A DNA stretch of 64,000 bases from Pedobacter sp. ISL-64 (GCF_018613605.1 NZ_JAGGPU010000023.1:62001-126000), one strand, 5' to 3'. Shown: positions 1-8,230, counted from the first letter of the stretch. Notes: generated from the letters alone by a model not told the origin. Translations and numbers: made by a program.

Positions 1-68
1 ACCAATATCTTACTCGGCTTTTGAAAGATGATTGCATCTTGGCCTGCAGGCGCTATGACTAAATGAAG

Positions 69-98
69 AAGTCCCAACGATCAACGACCTTGGGACTT
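69..98. terminator. Hairpin, probable transcription terminator
   Basis: Perfect 9-bp inverted repeat AAGTCCCAA (69-77) and TTGGGACTT (90-98) with a 12-nt loop, followed on the plus strand by CAGTTTTTAG. The T-tract is on the plus side, so it could end a transcript entering from the left edge. It also lies just downstream of the broken minus-strand gene at 105-355. Confidence 0.55.
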
Positions 99-104
99 CA
101 GTTT

Positions 105-355
105 TTAGTAACCAAAAATGGTAGATAAATCCAGCTTAACCAATGTTCCAAGTTTTTCAAGATCGGTCGTTTTGATGGTTTTCTCTGAACCCACAACGCA
201 GTATTATAGTTTTTACCAGAAATATTCTGCTCATGGAAAGACTTGAGGTCTTAGAAACCCAGCGGCTTCAGTTCAGAATAGACATCTATTCTTGAATCGT
301 AGTCGTAGCATAGTTTTTTATCCGCGAGATAGGTGTAAATTATGTATTTCCTCAT
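105..355 (-). pseudogene. Frameshifted remnant of a small unidentified protein
   Basis: Reading the minus strand from the ATG at 355 gives a plausible start (MRKYIIYTYLADKKLCYDYD) that stops after 34 residues. Coding-like sequence resumes in other frames (DLKSFHEQNISGKNYNTALW, then SEKTIKTTDLEKLGTLVKLD) and ends at a stop at 105-107. At least two frameshifts would be needed to join the pieces. I do not recognise the family. A sequencing error rather than true decay is possible, but two lesions in 250 bp favour a pseudogene. Confidence 0.4.
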
Positions 356-546
356 ATGTTGACATTCAGTAAGGGCTTTTTAATGCAAATATTTCCAAGC
401 TCGGCCGTAAAGTTTTGCGTTCTGTGAAACTTTGATCCGATTAAGCAATCTGGTGGTGAAAATGGGCATGCCATCCGGCAATACCCAGATCGTCGTCTTA
501 ACTATCACTAACTGCTGGCCACACTTCTACAATGACCAGTATGTTT

Positions 547-2202
547 TTATTTATTATGAAAAGCGTTTAATCCGCTTTCTAAGAATTTTTTATAATTTGT
601 TACTTCATAATCTGCACCCTGTGGTTGTGCCAGTGGCACTTCTGTTTTGGGATCGAGCAGTACATAAAAAGGCTGTGAGTTAGACTGGAATTTCTTGGCC
701 TGCAGATCACTCCATTTTTTACCAATGGTATTGAGTTTTCTTCCCTCCGGTGTAATTACTACATCAGCTGGTGCCAGTTCCGATTTATCATCTACATACA
801 ACTGGATCAGTACATAATCATCATTGATCATTTTGTACACATCCTTGTCAGGCCAAACATTAGCTTCCATTTTTCTGCAGTTTACGCAGGCATGGCCGGT
901 AAAATCAATCAGTACAGGTTTGTCCTGTTTTTTGGCTGCAGCTAAACCTTCGCTATAATCGAAATAAGCATTCAGCTTTAACGGTGTATGGAACTTATCC
1001 GCATATTTATGTGGGCCATCATTTGCTGAAGTTTGTTTTCCTGCTAGTAATCCAGCAGTATACAGGTCAAAATCTTGTGTTTCCTGTGGTGGAAGAAAAG
1101 CAGATACACTGCGTAACGGTGCGCCCCACATGCCGGGGATTAAGTAAACGGTAAAGGCAAGAACTATTGTTGCCAGAAAAAGCCTTGGTACGGAGATGAA
1201 AGCCAGCGGACTATCATGCGAAAACTTCAGTTTACCCAAAAGATAGATGCCCATCATCCCGAAAATAACAATCCACAGGCTTAAGAATATTTCCCTGTCA
1301 AACCACTCCCAGTGGTAGGCCAGATCTACATTGCTCAAAAACTTTAATGCGAATGCAAGTTCAAGAAAGCCCAATACTACTTTAACACTGTTTAACCAAC
1401 CGCCAGATTTCGGCAGTTTGTTCATTGCCGATGGAAAAAGTGCAAACAGTGCAAAAGGAATGGCCAGGGCCAGGGAAAAACCGAACATGCCTATTGCAGG
1501 CCCTAATAAAGCCCCTGTTGTTGCTGCCTGCACCAGTAGCGTACCGATGATAGGGCCTGTGCAGGAGAAAGATACCAGGGCCAAAGTTCCGGCCATGAAA
1601 AACAATCCCGCAATGCCGCCCTTGTCTGAATTGGCATCCATTTTATTTACCCATGAAGAGGGCAGGGTAATTTCGAATGCCCCTAAAAATGAAGCCGCAA
1701 AAACAACCAGCAATAAGAAGAAGAAAAAGTTAAAGATACCATTAGTAGACAGGCTATTCAGGGCATCGGCACCAAAAAATACCGTTACCAAAAGCCCAAG
1801 CACCACATAAATAAGGATAATGAAAAAGCCATAGAGTGCCGCACGCCGAAAGGCCCTTCCTTTTTCTGATCCTTTAGTAAAAAAACTTACTGTAAGGGGC
1901 AGCATGGGGAAAATACAGGGCATCAGCAAAGCTGCTAAACCGCCAACAAAACCTGCAATAAAAATTCCCCACAAGGTTTTGTGTTCTTCTTTTGGTTGGG
2001 CAATGGTTTTTTGAGTAGCAGCAGGAACAGGAGCAGCTATTTTAGCAACAGTATCAGTTGTTTTAATTGTGCTGTCAACCGCTTCTGGCTTAATCTCTGT
2101 AAAAGTCAGCTCTTCGGTATTTGTGCTGTCCTGTGCATATCCATTTAAAGATATTGCACAGCAGAACAACAAACCGAGACAGATTTTCTTTAAGGATATC
2201 AT
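547..2202 (-). CDS. DsbD-like thiol:disulfide interchange protein (membrane and thioredoxin domains)
   Basis: Inner-membrane electron carrier predicted to move reducing power from cytoplasmic thioredoxin to periplasmic thiol proteins. A signal-like N-terminus and a low-complexity Thr/Pro linker come first. About eight membrane segments follow (residues ~78-370) with the two redox cysteines of the DsbD/CcdA transmembrane family, one in LMPCIFPMLP and one in SFSCTGPIIG. The C-terminal thioredoxin-like domain (~410-551) has the CVNC motif at 439-442. The N-terminal DsbD-alpha domain is absent here and is encoded by the adjacent upstream gene 13 bp away, so DsbD is split in two. It is the last gene of a minus-strand operon with the cysteine synthase. 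The family assignment is firm; the physiological substrate is not known. Confidence 0.93.
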   Translation of the reverse strand: MISLKKICLGLLFCCAISLNGYAQDSTNTEELTFTEIKPEAVDSTIKTTDTVAKIAAPVPAATQKTIAQPKEEHKTLWGIFIAGFVGGLAALLMPCIFPMLPLTVSFFTKGSEKGRAFRRAALYGFFIILIYVVLGLLVTVFFGADALNSLSTNGIFNFFFFLLLVVFAASFLGAFEITLPSSWVNKMDANSDKGGIAGLFFMAGTLALVSFSCTGPIIGTLLVQAATTGALLGPAIGMFGFSLALAIPFALFALFPSAMNKLPKSGGWLNSVKVVLGFLELAFALKFLSNVDLAYHWEWFDREIFLSLWIVIFGMMGIYLLGKLKFSHDSPLAFISVPRLFLATIVLAFTVYLIPGMWGAPLRSVSAFLPPQETQDFDLYTAGLLAGKQTSANDGPHKYADKFHTPLKLNAYFDYSEGLAAAKKQDKPVLIDFTGHACVNCRKMEANVWPDKDVYKMINDDYVLIQLYVDDKSELAPADVVITPEGRKLNTIGKKWSDLQAKKFQSNSQPFYVLLDPKTEVPLAQPQGADYEVTNYKKFLESGLNAFHNK

Positions 2203-2215
2203 ATGCTCTTTGCGC

Positions 2216-2665
2216 TTATTTTACAGGAATGCTAAAATCTACCTGCTCAGGTGGTAAACATTGCTTATCGTCGCATACCATAAACTCTACATTGCCTTTA
2301 ATGGTTGCGGTTTTGCCTTTTAGCTTCACTTTTTGTTGAAATACTACCGATTTTTCAAAATAGCTTACGTCCATTTTAAAAGTAGATTCGAATTTGGTTA
2401 TGGCTTTTGGTTCGATGGTTTTTCCAACCAGGGTATAAGCACCTGATGATGGAAAACTAAAGGTTGTTTTTACCGGACCGCCATCCTTAACAAATTGCGA
2501 ATAGAGGTGCCAGCCCTGATCTACTGTGGCCTTAATGAAAACAGTAGCCGTATTCGGCCCGGTTTTTTTTGCTGCGTAACTCCAGGTTACAGGTTTTAAA
2601 ATCTGGCTGTATGCGCTAAGGCTGATCAGGCATATGGCACAGCATAAAATGGTGATTTTTTTCAT
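2216..2665 (-). CDS. DsbD alpha-domain-like periplasmic protein
   Basis: A 149-residue protein with a Sec-type signal peptide (hydrophobic residues 3-20) and an immunoglobulin-like DsbD N-terminal domain. Near the C-terminus C131 and C136 lie in VCDDKQCLPPE, which matches the redox cysteine pair and the trailing CxPPE of DsbD-alpha. In classical DsbD this domain accepts electrons from the gamma domain and passes them to DsbC-like partners. It sits 13 bp upstream of the DsbD membrane/thioredoxin gene and 28 bp downstream of the cysteine synthase, so co-transcription is likely. The C-terminal tail ends immediately after the domain. Confidence 0.88.
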   Translation of the reverse strand: MKKITILCCAICLISLSAYSQILKPVTWSYAAKKTGPNTATVFIKATVDQGWHLYSQFVKDGGPVKTTFSFPSSGAYTLVGKTIEPKAITKFESTFKMDVSYFEKSVVFQQKVKLKGKTATIKGNVEFMVCDDKQCLPPEQVDFSIPVK

Positions 2666-2693
2666 GTTGTGGTTTATTTGTTGATTATTTTGA

Positions 2694-3740
2694 TTAATGT
2701 AATCTGCTAAAGGCCTGGTAGTCGATAAAGTCTATTTCAGGGCTAATGTATCCGGTTTTAACAGGTTCTACCTTCATTAAATCGGTACTTAAATATTTCT
2801 TGTTGCTATCCGAGAAGACGGTCACCACACAGCTTTCAATTCCCATTTTTTGCTGTTGTTTTATGGCGCCGATTACATTTGCGCCCGATGATATGCCTAC
2901 GGCTAAACCAAGTTTCTCGGCCAGTTTTTGCGCCATCAGTATGGCATCGCCATCGTTTACCTGCAGCACTTCATCCAGCTCGTTAAGCTTAACGATTTCA
3001 GGGATAAATTCATCAGAAATACCCTGAATTCTATGACTGCCTACTTTATAACCGGTAGTTAAGGTCGGCGATTCTGCAGGCTCCAGTGGATGTATTTTAA
3101 TGGCTGGATTTTGCTTTCTTAAGAAATTTCCTACCCCCATAATAGTCCCCCCGGTTCCTACTCCGGCAACAAAAGCATTGGGCGATAGGTTTTTCAAGCG
3201 CAATTGCTCCCAGATTTCTTTACCAGTGGTGTGTTCATGTGCTTCCGGATTGGCGATATTCTCGAACTGCTTGGGCAAGAAAATATTTGGATCGCTTGCT
3301 GCCATCTGTTCTGCAAGTTTAATGCTGCCGATAAAACCGCCTTCTTCTTTGCTCACCAGAATAATCTCTGCACCTAAACTTTTAATAATATCCATGCGCT
3401 CTTTGCTCAACCAATTTGGCATAATGATGGTAACCGGATGGCCCAAAGCTTTACCTATGGCCGCAAATGCAATCCCGGTATTGCCACTGGTGGCTTCAAC
3501 AATCCGATCACCAGCTTTGATCTTACCTTCAGCATATGCTTTTTTTAACGTGTAAAGCGCCATCCGGTCTTTAATGCTGCCGGTTAAATTGTAATGCTCG
3601 CATTTAACATAAATTTTGCCTACACGCCCCTGGTAGGTGTAGGTGAGCTCAAGCATTGGTGTGTTACCAACCAGAAGCGATAAATGTTCGAATTTCCCCT
3701 CCATGGCAGAAGTCATTTTATTTGCTGTTATTGTGGTCAT
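2694..3740 (-). CDS. PLP-dependent cysteine synthase family protein
   Basis: A 348-residue fold-type II PLP enzyme of the cysteine synthase/cystathionine beta-synthase family, which makes cysteine from O-acetylserine and sulfide or a related thiol. The PLP lysine is K57 in TGSIKDRM, the substrate loop SGNTG is at 85-89, and the phosphate-binding loop GTGGT lies near residue 195. It ends in a long C-terminal extension (ISPEIDFIDYQAFSRLH). CysK, CysM and CBS catalytic domains cannot be separated by eye. It heads the operon with the split DsbD and is divergent from an Lrp-type regulator across a 199-bp spacer, which makes that regulator a candidate controller. Start at 3740; internal Met9 and Met13 are alternatives. 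Confidence 0.9.
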   Translation of the reverse strand: MTTITANKMTSAMEGKFEHLSLLVGNTPMLELTYTYQGRVGKIYVKCEHYNLTGSIKDRMALYTLKKAYAEGKIKAGDRIVEATSGNTGIAFAAIGKALGHPVTIIMPNWLSKERMDIIKSLGAEIILVSKEEGGFIGSIKLAEQMAASDPNIFLPKQFENIANPEAHEHTTGKEIWEQLRLKNLSPNAFVAGVGTGGTIMGVGNFLRKQNPAIKIHPLEPAESPTLTTGYKVGSHRIQGISDEFIPEIVKLNELDEVLQVNDGDAILMAQKLAEKLGLAVGISSGANVIGAIKQQQKMGIESCVVTVFSDSNKKYLSTDLMKVEPVKTGYISPEIDFIDYQAFSRLH

Positions 3741-3840
3741 AACTGTTGATTACATCAGATAGCAATAGCTGTTTTGATTGATTTTTATTTCGGTAAAATT
3801 CAGTATTATAATTTTTTACGTCAATACATGTTGTTTTTTA

Positions 3841-3853
3841 CAGAAAATTTCTG
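3841..3853. promoter_or_regulatory. Candidate Lrp-type operator palindrome
   Basis: CAGAAAATTTCTG is a perfect 6+1+6 palindrome in the spacer between the cysteine synthase and the divergent Lrp/AsnC gene. AT-centred palindromes with CAG/CTG ends resemble the Lrp consensus, but this one is two bases shorter. The regulatory role is inferred from position. Confidence 0.35.
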
Positions 3854-3939
3854 CTTTTTTGACAAAAATTTAGTCTTTATTTCAGTTTTGGCTTGATTTT
3901 TTAACTTCCATTATATTTTTTTTCAATTTATTAACGTTT

Positions 3940-4407
3940 ATGACCCACGGAGATTTAGATCAGGTTGATGTAGAAATACTAAAATTGTTGCAACACGATG
4001 CCTCTTTAACCAATAAAGAAGTATCCTTGAAACTGCATAAATCTATAGCCACTATCCATGAACGGATAAGACGATTAAAGGAGCAAGGCTATATTAAAAG
4101 GATTGTGGCCATTCTCGACCGGAAAAAGATCAATAGAAACCTGATCGCTTTTTCGCATGTACTGTTGAAAGAACATACGGCTAAAACCCTGATCGAATTC
4201 GAAACCGAAGTTTCTAAGTTTGGCGAGGTAATGGAATGTTTGCAGATGACCGGTGCCCACGATTTTATTCTCCGTATCGCTACCAGGGATATGGATGATT
4301 ACCACGAATTTCTGCGGAATAAACTCGCTACACTGCCCAATATCACAACTGTTCAAAGTTATTTTGTACTCTCAGAGCCTAAAAGCGAAACGGCATATCC
4401 TATCTGA
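3940..4407 (+). CDS. Lrp/AsnC family transcriptional regulator
   Basis: A 155-residue DNA-binding regulator. An N-terminal winged helix-turn-helix (residues ~5-60: DVEILKLLQHDASLTNKEVS, then IHERIRRLKEQGYI) is followed by a RAM/ligand-binding domain (~70-145, with GAHDFILRIATRDMDDYHEF). Lrp-family proteins form dimers or octamers and sense amino acids. It is transcribed away from the cysteine synthase/dsbD operon, so regulation of sulfur amino acid metabolism or thiol homeostasis is the natural hypothesis. Its 3' end overlaps, in another frame, a cupin remnant. Confidence 0.92.
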   Translation: MTHGDLDQVDVEILKLLQHDASLTNKEVSLKLHKSIATIHERIRRLKEQGYIKRIVAILDRKKINRNLIAFSHVLLKEHTAKTLIEFETEVSKFGEVMECLQMTGAHDFILRIATRDMDDYHEFLRNKLATLPNITTVQSYFVLSEPKSETAYPI

Positions 4408-4579
4408 TGTAATTGAGGGAGAAAAGCCTGTTGTGCTGAAAGCGGGCGGAGTACTTTTCATTCCCGCTGGAAAAAATCATTCTGCCAGGAATATTGGCAA
4501 AGTAAAAGCTTCTGAACTGGCAACTTATATCGTAGTAAAAGGAAAACCGCTATTAACATTGAAAGTAGAGAAACCTTAA
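4394..4579 (+). pseudogene. C-terminal fragment of a cupin-domain protein
   Basis: In the frame ending at 4579 the residues DVIEGEKPVVLKAGGVLFIP followed by AGKNHSARNIGKVKASELAT and YIVVKGKPLLTLKVEKP read as the second half of a small cupin: beta strands, the PAG..H metal-side motif and a typical hydrophobic C-terminal strand. The first half is missing. Upstream in the same frame there is only the antisense-phase shadow of the Lrp gene. The fragment begins right at the lrp stop codon, as if a deletion fused the two. No own start codon is convincing. Confidence 0.55.
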
Positions 4580-4702
4580 CGATTTCGGGGATATGCAATT
4601 GTAAGCGGAATTATCATATAGAGATCCATGATAGAATAGATCGGTGATGAAGGCGTGCATTTTTCTTTTTTTCAGATTGATCCAGAACAGACCTGTATCG
4701 AT

Positions 4703-4736
4703 CAAACAAAAAAGGCGGTCCGTAAACAGACCGCCT
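4703..4736 (-). terminator. Rho-independent terminator of the DUF2807 gene
   Basis: Perfect stem AGGCGGTC (4713-4720) and GACCGCCT (4729-4736) with an 8-nt loop. On the minus strand it is followed by seven T residues. It lies 22 bp past the stop of the DUF2807 gene. Confidence 0.85.
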
Positions 4737-4758
4737 GAACCAAAATATAATTCTTTTT

Positions 4759-5349
4759 TTACTTGCTAAGGGAAGCTAGTGCATTTTCAGTGTTTAGGCT
4801 GGTTTTTGTATTAGCTGCAACGAATTTATCCATGGTTAGCTTTTGTCCTTTGCCCATTACGAGCATATGGTCGCCAGTTGAACCACTTAAGGTTAAATCA
4901 GCATGATCTTCGATCACAGTATACAATCCGTCAGTTTGTGAGTTTAAGTCTAGTGATGCATTTCCGCTTAAGAAAACCTGCAAATATTGCGTATTGATTT
5001 TACCCTGTGTTTTTACTTTAGCGTTATCCATTGCATGGATGCGATAGATATCATTTACGTAAATGGTAAGTTTTGCGGTGCTGTTATCCAAAGCGGTAAT
5101 CTCTAAACCATCTCCGCTCTGCACAACCTTAACTTTACCAGTGTTTTCATCTGCATAGCTGATGCCGGTACGTTTTCCCTGTATAATGGTCAATTCTACA
5201 TTTCCTTTTACTTTGATGCGTTTGAAGCTCAATGTTTTTGGAGCGTGAACAGGTTTGATGGTTTCAGCTGCGTTAGCTGATAATACTGCTGAAGTAGATA
5301 ATACCAATGCCAAAGATGATGCGAATAATGTTTTGAATAAAGTTTTCAT
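4759..5349 (-). CDS. GIN-domain (DUF2807) exported protein
   Basis: A 196-residue secreted or envelope protein. The signal peptide is clear (MKTLFKTLFASSLALVLSTS...AVLSANA). It is followed by a repetitive beta-rich domain (LSFKRIKVKGNVELTIIQGK, later LKVEITALDNS-like and QVFLSGNASLDL strands) typical of the head-GIN/DUF2807 family. These are putative auto-transporter-like adhesin or beta-helix proteins common in Bacteroidota. The molecular function of the family is not established. Monocistronic, with its own terminator downstream and a 530-bp empty spacer upstream. Confidence 0.8.
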   Translation of the reverse strand: MKTLFKTLFASSLALVLSTSAVLSANAAETIKPVHAPKTLSFKRIKVKGNVELTIIQGKRTGISYADENTGKVKVVQSGDGLEITALDNSTAKLTIYVNDIYRIHAMDNAKVKTQGKINTQYLQVFLSGNASLDLNSQTDGLYTVIEDHADLTLSGSTGDHMLVMGKGQKLTMDKFVAANTKTSLNTENALASLSK

Positions 5350-5879
5350 ATGCTTGAGTTTTAATTTTTATAATGTTTTTATTGATTGTTCTGATATTGA
5401 GACGCGCAACAGCCGGAAACGTTTCAGCGCAAATCGCAGCATTATACCAGCCTGGAAAGCTAATCGACAAACGCCAGGAATTCAGAGACAAAAAGATGGT
5501 TGTCGCTGTGATTTTTCCAGGTTTTCTTTCCTGAGAGATGAAGTGGATTTCTTTTTTACTTTACGGGTAAATTTTGAACGTTCCGGAAAGAATATGCGGT
5601 TTTTAAAGACTTACATTTAAGGCTTCAGATACTGCATTTTTACTCAAATTATTTTTACCGGATTTTACACTAGGGCATTTCGAGTTTAAGAACTGTACGC
5701 TGGACGAGACATTTAAGGAAACTGGTACTGCCAAAATCAGAATATCTATTACCAATACTCCTGCCTTTGTACATTGAAGATGATGCCGTTCTTCTCAATT
5801 TATGGGATATACTAAATATGAGCTTACCTTTCTCGACCTGGCAAACCATACGGCCGGCCTTGCCTTGTATATGTAGCAG
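5350..5879. other. Intergenic stretch without a supportable gene
   Basis: All six frames are repeatedly interrupted and I see no motif, tRNA-like fold or strong hairpin. The right half (from about 5690) may hold further debris of the decayed FecR gene or its missing sigma-factor partner, for example the plus-strand phrase ADDANYLW just before 5900, but no alignment can be made by eye. Confidence 0.4.
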
Positions 5880-6277
5880 ATGATGCCAATTATCTTTGGT
5901 AAGCGGCATCATGTAAGTAGGTCTGCCAGATCTTTAAGGCTATGGTATGGAGGTGTTGCAGCTTCATTACTATCAGTTTCCGGATTGATGTGGTCTTTAG
6001 GTGGGAAAAACGTTAAGGAAAATCCTTCCATCCGCAAGAAGTTCTATCGTGGCGCAAAGGAACATATTACTTTCATAACCGATCACTTGAGGAAAGTCCT
6101 CAGGAATAGAACCGCTGGTTCTATATTAAGATCGCTTTTAATTCACCAGTTTTGGCCAAACAGACTTTCACCGGAGAGATCGATAAAGCCTTACCACCTA
6201 AAGTGGTGATATCCAATCTGGGGTTAACTTCAGGAATAAAGGCCAAACTGACAAATGGCACACTGACTTTCAGATAA
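5880..6277 (+). pseudogene. Degraded FecR-type anti-sigma factor
   Basis: Two pieces in different frames look like a FecR protein. The first is a juxtamembrane/transmembrane stretch (RLWYGGVAASLLSVSGLMWS, ~5935-6000). The second is a C-terminal piece in the frame ending at 6277 (WFYIKIAFNSPVLAKQTFTG, then EIDKALPPKVVISNLGLTSG, then IKAKLTNGTLTFR) that matches the DUF4974 C-terminal domain of Bacteroidota FecR proteins. An in-frame stop at about 6104-6106 and a frame change separate them, and the central FecR domain is lost. Position directly upstream of a SusC start with an STN domain is the classic arrangement, so the identification is supported by context. No FecI sigma factor is readable upstream. 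Confidence 0.6.
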
Positions 6278-6350
6278 TTTTTTTAAGTGCCGTTCACCCT
6301 TTTAGGTTAAAGTTGCATCTTAAGGAAAACCAATATAAACTTTAACTGTC

Positions 6351-6599
6351 ATGAGAAAAAATCTTACCCGAACGGGCCGGCATTCCTTGCCGGTTGTTTT
6401 CATGCTGCTTTTCATTTTGGCTACCGGAGCGAGTGCTCAGGCGATAGGAAAAATCAGCATTGAAGGTAGAAACATCACTTTCGCCTCTATATTCCGAAAC
6501 ATTAAAAATCAAACAGGCCTTACCGTATTTTACAGCAACAAACTGATTGATGATTCGGAAAAAGGGAAGGTCTATTTTGAAGTAACGGAAGGAGGTTAA
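6351..6599 (+). pseudogene. SusC/RagA receptor truncated after the STN domain
   Basis: An 82-codon frame with a signal peptide (VVFMLLFILATGASAQA) and then a secretin/TonB short N-terminal (STN) domain: ISIEGRNITFASIFRNIKNQ, TGLTVFYSNKLIDDSEKGKV. In intact FecR-linked SusC receptors this domain contacts the anti-sigma factor and is followed by a carboxypeptidase-like domain, plug and barrel of roughly a thousand residues. Here the frame stops at 6597-6599 in the middle of the STN fold, and none of the rest is present before the GH16 gene. It is therefore a remnant, not a functional receptor. Confidence 0.75.
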
Positions 6600-6637
6600 G
6601 ATGATATGGTAACCTGAATCTTTACCCAGATTAGCCA

Positions 6638-6716
6638 AAAAAAGCCGGAAGTGCGGCTAATGCTTTCGGCCGGAGTGGTAATGTTGCCGCAAAAAGCTAA
6701 TCCAATGGTTAGCTGG
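6638..6716 (+). repeat. Imperfect direct repeat with hairpin, copy 1 (left of GH16)
   Basis: Starts with an A-run and GCCGGAAGTGCGGCTAA, has a near-palindromic partner TGCTTTCGGC, and ends with GCTAATCCAATGGTTAGCTGG. A clearly related sequence lies at 8231-8311 on the other side of the GH16 gene, same orientation. By eye about three quarters of positions match. Confidence 0.65.
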
Positions 6717-6785
6717 TAAGTGCCAATTGATGATAACAAAAATTAACAGAATAATCATTTTATAAAAACTGTAATATTTATTGCT

Positions 6786-8195
6786 ATGAAAAAAAGTATG
6801 CGTAATATTGGACTGGTCATCACAGTGTTTGTGATCAGTTTCTTGGTAAGTTGTACGAAGTATAGTGAGAATCCTAATCCAGCCATTCTATTGGAGGATA
6901 TCCCTGTATTAGCAGATCGGCGTTTGTCAATCAACGGCGTTCAACTTAATCCAAACACCACGTTGGAAGCACCAATTGGCATCCCTCCCGGTGCTACCAA
7001 GGCTCACGTCCGGCTGACGCTAGCTGGTGCGATTATGAGCACTGCTTATGTACAGGTTAATACGAGTACGGGTGGAGCAAAAGGCTTCAATGTCAATCGA
7101 GACATATCCACTCCTTTCAAATATCAATATTGGCGTCCTGGTGACAATGCTGACCTTTGGATTACGGTTGATATTATTAATCCGAGGCACACCCCTGGTG
7201 ATCAATTCAAGATAACTTTCCCCGGAGAAGGCACCGCCGGCCCTGTTGCTTGTATTTTCCAGATTCAGGAAAACGCAGTCAATGAGCTTCCGGATAAAAT
7301 GCCCTTTCACCGTAATCCTCTTGTGTTCCATGCAGACGGGATAATCCCAACCATGAACTTGGATATGGCTGCCATTAAATGGTCGGATAGTGGTTATGAC
7401 GCTGATGGTAAGCCAGTCTGGCGTTCCCGGCTATCTCATGGTTATTCGCAGTCCGGCAATAGTGAGACTGGCCTGTATACAAATGTTGAAGCATTTCCGG
7501 AAGACGCGGTGACCCCCCAGACACGAGAGGTAGATAGCGAAGGGAGACCATTTGTTCGGCTGCATACGGTAAAGTTTGAAGAGCCCGTTGGCTATGGCGG
7601 TAAAGTATTTCCTTTTCAGGCGTCTGTTTTGCAGGCCTCATACCTTCCAGACTGGAAGCATCGCCGAGGCGTTTACCGCGCTCAAATACAAACCCCCAGC
7701 CGTCGCGGAGCTTGGTCTGCTTTTTGGGCTATAGGGAGCAAGCTTAGTACGGGCGTTAGCCAATGGCCACCGGAGATCGACTTCTTCGAGAGCTTCAACG
7801 GCGCTTACGGGGCAGCCTACACGCCTCGCTCTACAAGTTCTGCACAACACATCGGTGTGCATGGCTCCAACCAGCGCGATATGGTAAACGGTCTGAAGAG
7901 TGAATTGGACCGTGTCCCGGGCTTCGAGCTGAACGTAGACCTGAATGCTAAACCTCACGATTATGCCTGCGTGATTGAAGCCGACTGGATTACGCATTTC
8001 GTTGATGGCAAAGAGACCCTGCAGCATAGAAATATGCTTGATAGGGCCGACGGCGGTATCGATTGGGCTTTCTACCCCATCATAAACGTTGCCGTGAAAA
8101 TAGGTGCGGAAAATCCCTATAACGAAGGAACTCCGGATCTGCTATGGTATGGCCTGCAGTATTATGCTCCAGGCTCCGGATGGTCCATGCAGTAA
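6786..8195 (+). CDS. Glycoside hydrolase family 16 lipoprotein (beta-glucanase/galactanase type)
   Basis: A 469-residue exported lipoprotein with a lipobox at LVSC (residues ~19-22). An N-terminal beta-sandwich-like region (~35-165) of unknown function precedes a GH16 catalytic domain (~185-469). The diagnostic ExDxxE catalytic motif is present as E330-I-D332-F-F-E335 in WPPEIDFFESF, with E330 the expected nucleophile and E335 the acid/base. GH16 enzymes cleave beta-1,3/1,4-glucans, agars, carrageenans and related galactans; the exact substrate cannot be read here. It follows the broken FecR/SusC genes, so it is the surviving enzyme of a decayed Sus-like locus. The gene is visibly richer in G/C than katG and the later SusC genes, and a repeat flanks it on both sides. 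Confidence 0.87.
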   Translation: MKKSMRNIGLVITVFVISFLVSCTKYSENPNPAILLEDIPVLADRRLSINGVQLNPNTTLEAPIGIPPGATKAHVRLTLAGAIMSTAYVQVNTSTGGAKGFNVNRDISTPFKYQYWRPGDNADLWITVDIINPRHTPGDQFKITFPGEGTAGPVACIFQIQENAVNELPDKMPFHRNPLVFHADGIIPTMNLDMAAIKWSDSGYDADGKPVWRSRLSHGYSQSGNSETGLYTNVEAFPEDAVTPQTREVDSEGRPFVRLHTVKFEEPVGYGGKVFPFQASVLQASYLPDWKHRRGVYRAQIQTPSRRGAWSAFWAIGSKLSTGVSQWPPEIDFFESFNGAYGAAYTPRSTSSAQHIGVHGSNQRDMVNGLKSELDRVPGFELNVDLNAKPHDYACVIEADWITHFVDGKETLQHRNMLDRADGGIDWAFYPIINVAVKIGAENPYNEGTPDLLWYGLQYYAPGSGWSMQ

Positions 8196-8230
8196 GGTCC
8201 CAATCACGGATTTCCTGTAACAGCATAAGC

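Noticed and set aside
3..62. Open plus-strand frame entering from the left edge and ending in TAA just before the terminator hairpin
   Set aside because: Only 19 codons are visible, with no recognisable motif (QYLTRLLKDDCILACRRYD). It could be the tail of a gene outside the window, but an open frame this short is uninformative.
1331..1810. Long plus-strand open frame inside the DsbD gene
   Set aside because: It is antisense to conserved transmembrane coding sequence and its composition is that of a shadow frame; no start context or motif.
3100..3555. 151-codon plus-strand frame inside the cysteine synthase
   Set aside because: Antisense to conserved PLP-enzyme motifs; no independent support.
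5255..5912. Several open frames of 70-120 codons around the DUF2807 start and the following spacer
   Set aside because: They overlap a well-supported gene or contain composition typical of non-coding DNA; no motif or signal peptide.
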